A stretch of DNA of 12,095 nt from Bacteroidota bacterium. Its GTDB lineage: Bacteria; Bacteroidota; Bacteroidia; Chitinophagales; Chitinophagaceae. The DNA is taken from contig JAKAJX010000234.1 of NCBI GenBank assembly GCA_021824855.1, forward strand, positions 1 to 12,095. The letters are read 5' to 3'. The notes beneath the pieces were generated by a model. That model did not search any database. It saw nothing but the letters and a program-made list of their open reading frames with translations, and was not told the origin of the DNA. Positions 1 through 7,561 of the stretch are shown piece by piece (the first letter of the stretch is position 1; each line of letters begins with the position of its first letter). Position numbers and translations under genes: made by a program.

Positions 1-2
1 CA

Positions 3-593
3 GGTGGTAATATTGTAGATAATAATAACAATAGAACTGTTACTGCCAGATTAGGTTTATTACCTTTCTCTAATTCTTCTTTAGAACTTGGTGTATCGGG
101 CATGTTTGGTAAAATAGGAACTCCTGGTACTAATACAGATGGTGCTACCGGTAAAATGTATGCATTAGATTTAAACTATGTAAAACAAGTAAATAGTGTA
201 TTGGTAAACATTAAAGGTCAATATAACATCATGAATGTTAGTGATGTAAATTATGTAAATCCTTTAGATGCTACTAAAACCTATACATTCACTAACAATT
301 CTACAGCAGGGTTTATACAATGTTCATTACGCCCAACAGGAGTTGATAATTTCTTGAAAAATTTTGAAGTTGCCGGTAGATATACTAGTTATAATACTCC
401 TAGCAATTCAACTTGGGGAGCTAATCAACATACTGTAACACTTGGATTAGATTATTGGTTGAGCTGGAGAACAGTAGTAAAAGCAACTTATGATACTTAT
501 CAAGGAACTAGCACTGCCAGTCAAGCTCTTAATGCTTATACCGGATTAACTACAACTAATACCTTTTCTCTGCAAGTTTCAATTCAACTTTAA
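3..593 (+). CDS. C-terminal part of an outer-membrane beta-barrel protein, probably a porin (5' end outside the window)
   Basis: The reading frame is open from the first complete codon at base 3, so the gene starts outside the window; about 196 C-terminal residues are visible, ending at a TAA. The sequence shows alternating polar/hydrophobic strands rich in Asn, Thr, Ser, Tyr and Gly, linked by turn-like segments (GTNTDGATGK, NTPSNSTWG). The last strand, TFSLQVSIQL, is amphipathic and ends at the C-terminus, as expected of a barrel whose last strand is recognised by the BAM machinery, although it ends in Leu rather than the usual Phe. The segment GLDYWLSWRTVVKATYD resembles the closing strands of OprO/OprP-like porins. 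It therefore most likely forms a diffusion channel in the outer membrane; the substrate is unknown. The cytochrome gene follows after 11 bases and is probably co-transcribed. The porin family is inferred from style and context; another barrel type is possible. Confidence 0.6.
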   Translation, partial: GGNIVDNNNNRTVTARLGLLPFSNSSLELGVSGMFGKIGTPGTNTDGATGKMYALDLNYVKQVNSVLVNIKGQYNIMNVSDVNYVNPLDATKTYTFTNNSTAGFIQCSLRPTGVDNFLKNFEVAGRYTSYNTPSNSTWGANQHTVTLGLDYWLSWRTVVKATYDTYQGTSTASQALNAYTGLTTTNTFSLQVSIQL

Positions 594-604
594 AAAAAAT
601 AGTT

Positions 605-889
605 ATGAAAATAATGAAAAAAATAAATATGATAACGGCTTTTCTTGCTGTATCTTGTTTACTAATAGTTAGTTTAACTTTTAACAGTTGTGCCCCCACT
701 AAAGCAGTAGCCGATAAATCTGGTGCTCAATTATGGGCAGAAAACTGTCAACGTTGCCACAATACACCTGCTCCTTCAAGTTTTGGTCCAGAACAATGGG
801 AAACCATTGGTATGCACATGCAAACCAGATCGTTGATAACAGAAAAAGAGAGAGATAAAATTGTTGATTTTCTAAAAGGAAGCAGATAA
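605..889 (+). CDS. Small single-haem cytochrome c lipoprotein
   Basis: This 94-residue protein has a basic N-terminus and a hydrophobic stretch (about residues 10-26) running into a lipobox-like FNSC, so Cys29 is the probable lipidated residue. The residues after Cys29 are APTK, without the acidic run that exports lipoproteins to the cell surface in Bacteroidota, so a periplasm-facing position is likely. One haem-c motif, CQRCH (Cys48, Cys51, His52), is present. The second iron ligand is probably Met72 or Met70 in GMHMQTR. The pattern of CxxCH, then Trp-Glu about 14 residues later, HMxxR, and a final helix DKIVDFL is that of short class I cytochromes. It should carry electrons in the periplasm. 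ATG at 605 is used; ATG at 614 would remove only three residues and leave the signal intact. It follows the porin gene by 11 bases. The donor and acceptor cannot be read from the sequence. Confidence 0.85.
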   Translation: MKIMKKINMITAFLAVSCLLIVSLTFNSCAPTKAVADKSGAQLWAENCQRCHNTPAPSSFGPEQWETIGMHMQTRSLITEKERDKIVDFLKGSR

Positions 890-1025
890 GTTTACTCTTT
901 TATAAATCACAAATCACTAATCGAGAATTTAAGTAATAATTGATATGCAATATTGTTAACAGCGTTTGAAAATCAGATTATCTGAAAAATTATAGTGAAG
1001 ATTGATTTAGATATGTATGCTGAAA

Positions 1026-1057
1026 AAAAATGTCCTGAAGTATTTCAGGACATTTTT
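1026..1057. terminator. Bidirectional intrinsic terminator between convergent genes
   Basis: A perfect 9-bp stem (1031-1039 with 1044-1052) encloses the 4-base loop GTAT. It is flanked by A8 on the left (1023-1030) and T5 on the right (1053-1057), which extend the pairing to 14 bp. On the + strand it ends the porin/cytochrome transcript, about 140 bases after that stop codon. On the - strand it lies 18 bases after the stop of the propeller gene and is followed by a run of eight T. It is the clearest terminator in the window. Confidence 0.9.
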
Positions 1058-1075
1058 ATGTGTAATAATTGAACA

Positions 1076-2086
1076 TTATTTTGTAAGTACTAATACCTGA
1101 AAAGTACCGTCAATCATTTTCGGTCTTCCTTTTTCACCGGCAGGTCTTGGTTCAAATTCGGCTGTAGGCAAATAAAGCTTATGGCTTTGTTCATCAACAC
1201 AAATTGTTCTTGCGCCTCTTTTGGTAATTACGTTATCTAAAACAGTAAAATCGGAAGCATTTTTTTCTTTTATAACGGTAACAGTTCCGGAGCCATTAGA
1301 AGTAAAAACCAATTTACTGGTATTATCAAAAGCAACTCCATCGCATCCATCACCAATTGGAAGGGTATTGATTATTTTTCCATTATCGGCATTAATTACA
1401 ACCAATTGTTTTTCGCATCCGGCAAATAATCTTTTTGTTGCAATATCAATTGCTAAACCGGTTGGGCCATCGGCAGGTGCTATAGACCAATGTGCTATTA
1501 CTTGATGTTTTGTTATATCTATTACTACAATTTCATTTTTATCTTCAATATTTACAAAAACTTTTCCAGCTTCATTGCTAACAGCTGTTTCCGGTTTTCC
1601 TTCTACCGGAATAGTAGCAATTACTGTATTATCGAGCGGATTAATTACAGAAAGATTTTTACTTCTGCCGTTGCAGGTAATGATTGTTTTTGAATAGGGT
1701 TCGTAAAAAATAGCATCCGGATTTTCGCCTGTTGCAATTTGTGTAAGTACTTTATTAGTTGCTAAATCAAAAACTGTAACATTGTTGCTTCTTCCATTGC
1801 TGGTATATCCTTTCCCGAGTGAGTTGATAAAAGCAATGCCATGTACACCTTCGGTATTGGGAATAATGCCTAATGAATCTCCACTTGTTTTATCTAAAAT
1901 ATTAACCTGTGTGCCGTGAGATACGTACAGTTTATTAGTACTTTCATTAACAGCAATATAATCCCACCATCCGGTACTTTTTATGTGAAATGTGTTACTT
2001 AATTTATATCCGCTTTGTGCTGTTGCGTTATTAACAGCCAGTAGTGTAGCAAATACGCTACCCATTAATACCAGTTTTTTTTTCAT
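1076..2086 (-). CDS. Secreted YncE-like (YVTN-type) beta-propeller protein
   Basis: This 336-residue protein has a Sec signal peptide (KKK, a hydrophobic core, then ATA-Q with cleavage expected after Ala23). The rest is built of repeats of about 40 residues of the type 'KLYVS..NxVxVxDxxTxKVxxxIxxGxxPxGIAxx'. Copies are visible around residues 52-95, 96-138, 139-178, 179-220, 221-260 and 261-305, which fits a six- or seven-bladed propeller of the YVTN/YncE family. There are no catalytic residues to point at. Members of this fold bind other macromolecules, DNA or small ligands in the periplasm, and the role here is unknown. It lies downstream of the RND pump gene on the same strand but after a 225-base gap containing inverted repeats, so it may have its own promoter. 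The terminator at 1026-1057 ends its transcript. Confidence 0.8.
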   Translation of the reverse strand: MKKKLVLMGSVFATLLAVNNATAQSGYKLSNTFHIKSTGWWDYIAVNESTNKLYVSHGTQVNILDKTSGDSLGIIPNTEGVHGIAFINSLGKGYTSNGRSNNVTVFDLATNKVLTQIATGENPDAIFYEPYSKTIITCNGRSKNLSVINPLDNTVIATIPVEGKPETAVSNEAGKVFVNIEDKNEIVVIDITKHQVIAHWSIAPADGPTGLAIDIATKRLFAGCEKQLVVINADNGKIINTLPIGDGCDGVAFDNTSKLVFTSNGSGTVTVIKEKNASDFTVLDNVITKRGARTICVDEQSHKLYLPTAEFEPRPAGEKGRPKMIDGTFQVLVLTK

Positions 2087-2169
2087 TTTAAATTAATTAA
2101 TAGATGAGTAAATGTGAATTGAAAATTTTTATCCATAGTTAAAGGGTGTTAAGGAGTATTTTTTGATAA

Positions 2170-2210
2170 AACAGGTTAGATATTATCTTCTGTTAAATTA
2201 TAGATCTAAC
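2170..2210. promoter_or_regulatory. Cluster of inverted repeats upstream of the propeller gene
   Basis: The 225 bases between the pump gene and the propeller gene hold several symmetric elements close together: GTTAGAT (2175-2181) with ATCTAAC (2204-2210), AACAG (2170-2174) with CTGTT (2190-2194), the odd palindrome GATATTATC (2179-2187) and TAGATCTA (2201-2208). They lie about 85-115 bases before the propeller start, where an operator or a leader structure could sit. Short AT-rich palindromes arise easily by chance in this genome, so function is a guess. Confidence 0.3.
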
Positions 2211-2231
2211 AAAAATTGATGCAGCAGAGAG

Positions 2232-2259
2232 AAATACCCCGGCTAATGCAGAGGTATTT
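2232..2259. terminator. Possible weak hairpin terminator after the RND pump gene
   Basis: AAATACC (2232-2238) pairs with GGTATTT (2253-2259) around a 14-base loop. It lies about 50 bases past the pump stop codon. The T run is better on the + strand (T6 at 2257-2262) than on the - strand, where the stem is followed by CTCTCT, so it may terminate the operon only partly or be incidental. Confidence 0.35.
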
Positions 2260-2311
2260 TTTAAAAAAAACTTGACTAATGTAAACAATCATTTTGAAGC
2301 AATTCTGAAGT

Positions 2312-5300
2312 TTATAAATTAGGCATTCTATTTTTGAATAATAATCTAATCATGCTGGGCAATACAATTAATAATAAAGGCATGGCAATAATAAAGCCGC
2401 CAATAACGGCAATAGCCAATGGTTGATGCAATTGAGCTCCTGTACCAATGCCTAATGCAATAGGCAGTAAGGCAATAATGGCTCCCAATGCCGTCATTAA
2501 TTTTGGTCGAAGTCTGGTAGAGATAGAATAAATAATTGCTTCATCCACGTTTTTCGATATTCTCCAAGATTCTCTAAATTGCAAAAATGTAAAAATGGCA
2601 TTTTCACCAATAATTCCTACAATCATAATTAATCCGGTATAGCTTCCTACATTTAATGGAGTATTGGTAATATATAATCCTAAATAACTTCCGCTAATAC
2701 CTAATACAGCAATTAGTAAAATGGTAAATGCTACTCTAAAATGTTTAAATAAAAATAATATCACACCAAAAACCAATAAGCTGGCAGTAATTAAAATAAT
2801 TAATAACTCTTTAAAAGATTGTTGCTGCTCGGCATAAGCTCCGCCATACACTATGGTATAACCTTCGGGCAAAGTAATTTTTGAAGAAATATTTTTTTGA
2901 ATATCTCTAATAACACTGCCTAAATCTCTTCCTTCCAATCTGGCAGAAACTACACCCATTGATTGTAAATCTTCTCTTTGAATTTCGGCATCTCCTTCAT
3001 TAATTTTAATATTAGCTAATTGGTCAATAGGTTTTAATTTGCCATTAGGTAAAAATATCATTGTTTTATGTACATCATTCACACTTAAGTTTCTATTGCC
3101 GGGGTACACTAATCTTAAATTGCTTAATTGTTCTTTATCATAAACCGATCCTACAATATTTCCTTCCAATGAGGTTTGCAATTGGTATTGCAAATTAGCG
3201 GGTGTTATGCCAAATTGATTTAGCATAATATTATTGGGTTCCATATTAATAGAAGGACCTGCAATTACAATTCCATCAAAAACATCGGCTGTGCCATTCA
3301 CTTTCGAAACAACTGAGGCTACTTGTTGAGATAATACTTGTAATTGTTTTTGATCGTTTCCGAAAATTTTAACTTCAATTGGCTGAACCGATGTCATTAA
3401 ATCGCCCAACATATCGCCAATCACTTGTCCAAAATCTATTCGAAGTGCGGGCTGAGTAGCTTCAACTTGTTTTCTTATATCACTAATTACTTCTTCGGTT
3501 GATTTATCTCTTTTCTTTTTTAATTGAATTAAATAATCTCCTCTATTAGGTTCGGTAATAAAAAATCCCATTTGTGTTCCTGTTCTTCTGCTATATGCTG
3601 CTACTTCGGGAACTTTTACTAAAATTTTCTCCACTTGACGAAGCATTCTATCAGTTTCTTCTAACGAAGTTCCCGGTGGAGAACTATAATCTAATACAAT
3701 ACTTCCTTCATCCATTTCGGGTAAAAATCCGGTTTCTAATTTTGGATAGATATAATAAATAGAATAAGCTAATGCTACAATAATCACTAAACTTAAGTAA
3801 GGGCGTTTAATAAAAAAGCCCACCCAGCGTTGTGGTTTAACCTGATGGGATACATGTTTTTTATTTTTATGAAGTGTATTTACGCCTGCATTTCGGGTAA
3901 ATAATAAATAAAGTACCGGTAAAATAATCCATGTTATAAAGAAAGAGCAAACCAAAGTAATAATCATCGTATTGGTCATTACTTTAAAATAAGCGCCTGC
4001 AACGCCACTCATTAATACAAAAGGAAGAAAAATAACAATGGTACTAAGCGATGAACCAATCATGGCAGGTAATAAATAGCGAATGGCTTTGGTAATTAAA
4101 ATAGTAGTAGGTTCTTCGGGGTTTTCTTCGTGGGTTCTATGAATTTGTTCAACTACTACAATTGCATCGTCAATAATTAATCCAATAGCTGCGGCAATGG
4201 CACCAAGTGTCATAATATTTAGTGTTTGCCCGGTAGCTAATAAGCAAATTAAAGTTGAAAAAAGTGTAACAGGAATGGTAACTAAAATAACAGAACTTGC
4301 TTTAAATGACCGTAAAAAAATAATTGCAACTATAATGGCTAAGCCTAACCCAATCCATAAACTATCGGTAACACTTTTTACAGAATCTTTTACAAAATCG
4401 GCCTGCTCGTAAAAAGGATGAATTGTAACATCTTTCGGAATAATTTTCTTCAAGTCATTAATTTTTGCATCCATCTTATCGCTCAGTTCAATTAAATTGG
4501 CATTGGGTTGTTTAATTACTGCCAATAAAATTCCCTCTTTTCCGTTAGCATTTATTTTAATATATTCTTTTGCTTCCTGAATTTGAACATCAGCTATATC
4601 TTTTAGTTGTATAATTCGTTTTCCGTTATTGCTGATAACAATATTTTGTAATTGTTCTTTTGAAGTAACCGATGCATCTGTTACAGTTAAATACAATAAT
4701 CTGTAATCCGATAAATAACCATTCGATGTTACAAAGTTTGTTTGAAGTAAAGCGGTATCAATTATATTCGGCGTAATGCCTAACGTGCTCATTTTTTGCA
4801 GGTTCAGTACTAACCAATATTCTTTTGTTTTGCCGCCAATAACCCGTATTTCAGAAACGCCCTCTACTTGTGATAAAAAAGGTTTTATAGTGTATAAAGC
4901 CAATAACTTCATATCAATGGGAGAGCGATTTTTACTTTCCAACGAATAGCCGATAATAGGTAGAATAGAAGGGTTCATTCTTTCTACCGTAATATTTATA
5001 TTGGGAGGTAAAATATTTCTTATCTCATTAATTTTCGATTCTATTCTTTGTAAGCTAATATCAATATTCGTATTCCAATCCATATAAGCAGATATTTCGC
5101 AACTGCCTCTGCTGGTAGTGCTGCGAATCATCTTTAAATCGGGTACTTTTTTAACTGCATTCTCTAACTCACGTGTTACCGTAATCATCATTTTTTTTAC
5201 CGGCTGCTGACCGGCATCGGCAATAATTTTTATTTTAGGAAAAGTAATTTCCGGAAATAGTGAGGTTTGCATTTTGCTGTATGCAAACAATCCTCCCATA

Positions 5301-5359
5301 ATGATAATTACTATTAAAACCGTAACCGGATTTTTATACGTTGTAAAAAAATTACGCAT
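2312..5359 (-). CDS. RND-family efflux pump, inner-membrane permease subunit (AcrB/CusA type)
   Basis: This 1015-residue protein is the full usual length for an RND pump. It has the duplicated layout: TM1 at about 11-28, a large periplasmic loop to about 330, TM2-TM6 between about 332 and 488, TM7 at about 521-540, a second periplasmic loop to about 850, and TM8-TM12 to about 1005. TM4 carries the proton-relay pair Asp397-Asp398 in GLIIDDAIVVVEQIHR, as in drug-type pumps such as AcrB. TM10 reads GIIGENAIF, with Glu919 where AcrB has its essential Lys940; heavy-metal pumps such as CusA also have Glu there. PEMDEGSIVLDY (about 547-558) and PPGTSLEETD are typical of the CzcA/CusA side of the family. 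It would use the proton gradient to push substrate through the adaptor and TolC partner. It starts 5 bases after the adaptor stop. The substrate is undetermined: metal, drug and lipid-like molecules all remain possible. Confidence 0.93.
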   Translation of the reverse strand: MRNFFTTYKNPVTVLIVIIIMGGLFAYSKMQTSLFPEITFPKIKIIADAGQQPVKKMMITVTRELENAVKKVPDLKMIRSTTSRGSCEISAYMDWNTNIDISLQRIESKINEIRNILPPNINITVERMNPSILPIIGYSLESKNRSPIDMKLLALYTIKPFLSQVEGVSEIRVIGGKTKEYWLVLNLQKMSTLGITPNIIDTALLQTNFVTSNGYLSDYRLLYLTVTDASVTSKEQLQNIVISNNGKRIIQLKDIADVQIQEAKEYIKINANGKEGILLAVIKQPNANLIELSDKMDAKINDLKKIIPKDVTIHPFYEQADFVKDSVKSVTDSLWIGLGLAIIVAIIFLRSFKASSVILVTIPVTLFSTLICLLATGQTLNIMTLGAIAAAIGLIIDDAIVVVEQIHRTHEENPEEPTTILITKAIRYLLPAMIGSSLSTIVIFLPFVLMSGVAGAYFKVMTNTMIITLVCSFFITWIILPVLYLLFTRNAGVNTLHKNKKHVSHQVKPQRWVGFFIKRPYLSLVIIVALAYSIYYIYPKLETGFLPEMDEGSIVLDYSSPPGTSLEETDRMLRQVEKILVKVPEVAAYSRRTGTQMGFFITEPNRGDYLIQLKKKRDKSTEEVISDIRKQVEATQPALRIDFGQVIGDMLGDLMTSVQPIEVKIFGNDQKQLQVLSQQVASVVSKVNGTADVFDGIVIAGPSINMEPNNIMLNQFGITPANLQYQLQTSLEGNIVGSVYDKEQLSNLRLVYPGNRNLSVNDVHKTMIFLPNGKLKPIDQLANIKINEGDAEIQREDLQSMGVVSARLEGRDLGSVIRDIQKNISSKITLPEGYTIVYGGAYAEQQQSFKELLIILITASLLVFGVILFLFKHFRVAFTILLIAVLGISGSYLGLYITNTPLNVGSYTGLIMIVGIIGENAIFTFLQFRESWRISKNVDEAIIYSISTRLRPKLMTALGAIIALLPIALGIGTGAQLHQPLAIAVIGGFIIAMPLLLIVLPSMIRLLFKNRMPNL

Positions 5360-5364
5360 GGGTA

Positions 5365-6306
5365 CTAATTATTTATAATGGTTACTTTAGCAGTATCGGG
5401 TAATCCGTAATTGCCAGTTAATAATATTTTATCACTTGGTTGTAATGTGGGAGAAATAATTTCTACCGAGCTATTGGTTTCTAATCCTTTTTTTACAGCA
5501 ACTTTTATTGCAGTAGTACTATCAATTAATTTCATTATCCAAAATTCCGATTGCACTTCGTTAGATAAAACGGCTTCCTTAGGCAACGAAGTGGTATTTA
5601 TTTTTGTTTGTTTTGCCAAGCTAACTTTGGCTATTAAATTTTCAGGAATTTGTTTATTGGTATTTACATGAATGATATAACTCTGAGTTTGTGAAACAGC
5701 ATCAACTGTTGGTAATGCAGCATCAACAGTTCCATTTAAATATGTTCCATCGGGTAATTTTAATTGAAGAGAGCGATTGTTGTTTAAATACGGTTTTAAT
5801 TCGTAAGGTAAATCCAACAAAAAAACAAAGCTTCTGGTATCTGTAATAGTGGCTAATTGTTCTCCATCTTGCACATAATCGCCGGAGCGATAATTTAACT
5901 GGGTAATATATCCTGTTCCGGGAGATTTAATATGAATGATACCATTAAAGTGTAAAGAAGAATCAATACTGTTAATTGTATTACCAAGACTTTGCGATTC
6001 TTTGGTTTTTATTACAAACAATTCTTCTCCTTTAGTTACAAATTTTCCTAATTCAACATTGGCTAATTGTAAATAGCCAATTGCATTAGCTTTTACATAA
6101 GTTTTCAACAGAAAAGAAGAAACTGCATTAAGTTCTACTGCATCGGTAATATTTCCATGTTGTGGATGAGTAATTGTAACCGGTGTTCCGGCTGCGTCAG
6201 ATTTTTTCTCATCTGTTATTGTTGCTGCCTGATTTTTTGATGAACATGCCGATACTAAAGAAGCAAGTAATGCTATAAAGTAATATGATTTAATGAAGTT
6301 TTTCAT
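5365..6306 (-). CDS. RND periplasmic adaptor (membrane fusion) lipoprotein with minimal hairpin
   Basis: This is the adaptor linking the pump to the TolC channel. I place the start at the ATG at 6306, giving 313 residues: it begins MKNFIKSYYF with a clean lipoprotein signal, LVSAC (lipidated Cys21), and lies 5 bases after the TolC-family stop, the same gap as at the next two junctions. An in-frame ATG at 6327 would add seven residues and overlap the upstream gene by 16 bases. No acidic residues follow the Cys (SSKNQ), so anchoring in the inner membrane is expected. The two half-lipoyl motifs lie at about 71-103 (ANAIGYLQLANVELGKFVTK) and 124-156 (IKSPGTGYITQLNYRSGDYV). Only about 20 residues separate them, where most adaptors carry a long coiled-coil hairpin. 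Beta-barrel and membrane-proximal domains follow (about 158-313). Family assignment is firm from fold pattern plus context. Confidence 0.88.
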   Translation of the reverse strand: MKNFIKSYYFIALLASLVSACSSKNQAATITDEKKSDAAGTPVTITHPQHGNITDAVELNAVSSFLLKTYVKANAIGYLQLANVELGKFVTKGEELFVIKTKESQSLGNTINSIDSSLHFNGIIHIKSPGTGYITQLNYRSGDYVQDGEQLATITDTRSFVFLLDLPYELKPYLNNNRSLQLKLPDGTYLNGTVDAALPTVDAVSQTQSYIIHVNTNKQIPENLIAKVSLAKQTKINTTSLPKEAVLSNEVQSEFWIMKLIDSTTAIKVAVKKGLETNSSVEIISPTLQPSDKILLTGNYGLPDTAKVTIINN

Positions 6307-6311
6307 AGTAT

Positions 6312-7556
6312 TTAGTTTCTGTTCCAATAGTTAATTTGATTAATAATTTGAAGTTTAGTGATATTATTTTGTGTGATAATATTTTTTGTGGTAAGATAGT
6401 TTCCAATTGCTAAAATATAATCCGGCATTCGGGCTTCGCCTGTTTCTAATAATTTTTTATTGGCTTCAATTAATGTTTCGGTATACTTTATTTGTTCTGA
6501 TGCCTGAGTTATTATTTCTTGTGCTGCATGTAATTGTTGCGATAATTGCTGAATTTGTTGGTTGAATTGATTTTTAAAATAATCTCTATATCCTTCTCTG
6601 GTTTGTTCTGCAATATTTAATTTTCGATGAAGTAGTTGTCTCTGATTCCCGTCATAAATGGGTACTGTTACACTTATGCCGAAACTTGTACCAAAATTTT
6701 TATACGCTTGATATGCAAATGAGGTTAAATAACCCGCATCGGCATATAATCCAACTTTTGGTTTATACAAAAAATCTAATTGAGCCGCATTATTTTTTAT
6801 TTTTAAACTATCTATAGTAAACTGTTTATAAAAAATAGTACCTTCTGCATCAGGAGCTACAGCTATATGTAGTAATGGCTCTTCCAATTCAACTGTGTTA
6901 GTATCTTTCAGTGCACATAAATAATTTAATGCAGCAAAATCGTTTTTATATTGGTTGGTTATTTGTGTAATAAAAAGTTCTTGTTGTTGTGTAGTAACTA
7001 AAAAACTTAAATAATCTGTTTGTCTGTATATCCCTTTCTCTACTTGGTTTTTTAATATTAAAGCTTCTTTTCGTAATAAGGTGTTTATTTCTTTATTAAA
7101 TTTTATTTGAAGCCAATCTCCATAAGTAGTAATATATTGTGCTGTAATTGTTTTACGCAAATCCTGTTCCGTTATTTTACCTGAAATAGTGAGTGATTCA
7201 TTTAATAGTCTAATTGCTTCATGTTGAGTTGCTAAGTTTTCTTTACCAACTAACCGTTGATTAAATGTAATTAATTGACTATAACTTCCGCCATTTGTTA
7301 CGGCTCCATCATATCCCCAATCTTTGTACGATGGTGCAAAAACATTGGCACTCACTCCTACAATCTGTGGTTTATAACCGGACAAAATTTTCATGCTATC
7401 TATTAAGTTAGATAGTTTTTGATTGTTATAATCTTTTAGTAACGGACTATTATTGATTCCTGCAGTAATATAATATTCAATATCTTTTTTTTGTGATAGC
7501 CCGCTAATTGAAATAATAAAAACCGATAAAAGTGTATAAAAAAATTTATGCTGCAT
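6312..7556 (-). CDS. TolC-family outer-membrane efflux channel
   Basis: This 414-residue protein has a Sec signal peptide (hydrophobic residues about 5-20, then GLS-Q). The mature part is mostly long amphipathic helices with high Gln/Asn/Leu/Lys content, including a coiled-coil stretch at about 325-375. The motif VTVPIYDGNQR (about 296-306) is the family's typical 'VPLFDGGxR' turn at the start of the second repeat. GEARMPDYILAIGNYLTTK near the C-terminus matches the family's 'G..S..DVL.A...L' helix. It should form a trimeric outer-membrane channel with a periplasmic helical tunnel, the exit duct for the pump encoded two genes downstream. It starts 5 bases after the kinase stop. The protein is a little shorter than E. 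coli TolC, which is usual in Bacteroidota. Confidence 0.88.
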   Translation of the reverse strand: MQHKFFYTLLSVFIISISGLSQKKDIEYYITAGINNSPLLKDYNNQKLSNLIDSMKILSGYKPQIVGVSANVFAPSYKDWGYDGAVTNGGSYSQLITFNQRLVGKENLATQHEAIRLLNESLTISGKITEQDLRKTITAQYITTYGDWLQIKFNKEINTLLRKEALILKNQVEKGIYRQTDYLSFLVTTQQQELFITQITNQYKNDFAALNYLCALKDTNTVELEEPLLHIAVAPDAEGTIFYKQFTIDSLKIKNNAAQLDFLYKPKVGLYADAGYLTSFAYQAYKNFGTSFGISVTVPIYDGNQRQLLHRKLNIAEQTREGYRDYFKNQFNQQIQQLSQQLHAAQEIITQASEQIKYTETLIEANKKLLETGEARMPDYILAIGNYLTTKNIITQNNITKLQIINQINYWNRN

Positions 7557-7561
7557 GCTTT

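Noticed and set aside
973..985. Short palindrome TCAGATTATCTGA after the cytochrome gene
   Set aside because: Arms of 6 bases without a T run or a nearby start codon; expected by chance in AT-rich DNA. The real terminator is at 1026-1057.
1221..1693. Two open frames on the + strand inside the propeller gene
   Set aside because: They lie antisense to a gene with a signal peptide and clear repeat pattern; their translations are low-complexity or show no domain.
3574..4412. Open frames on the + strand inside the RND pump gene
   Set aside because: Antisense shadows of a full-length, well-conserved pump; no recognisable protein features.
2312..5359. Naming the pump as a copper/silver exporter (CusA)
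   Set aside because: It has a drug-pump Asp-Asp pair in TM4 and no recognisable Met relay series, so the substrate cannot be assigned.
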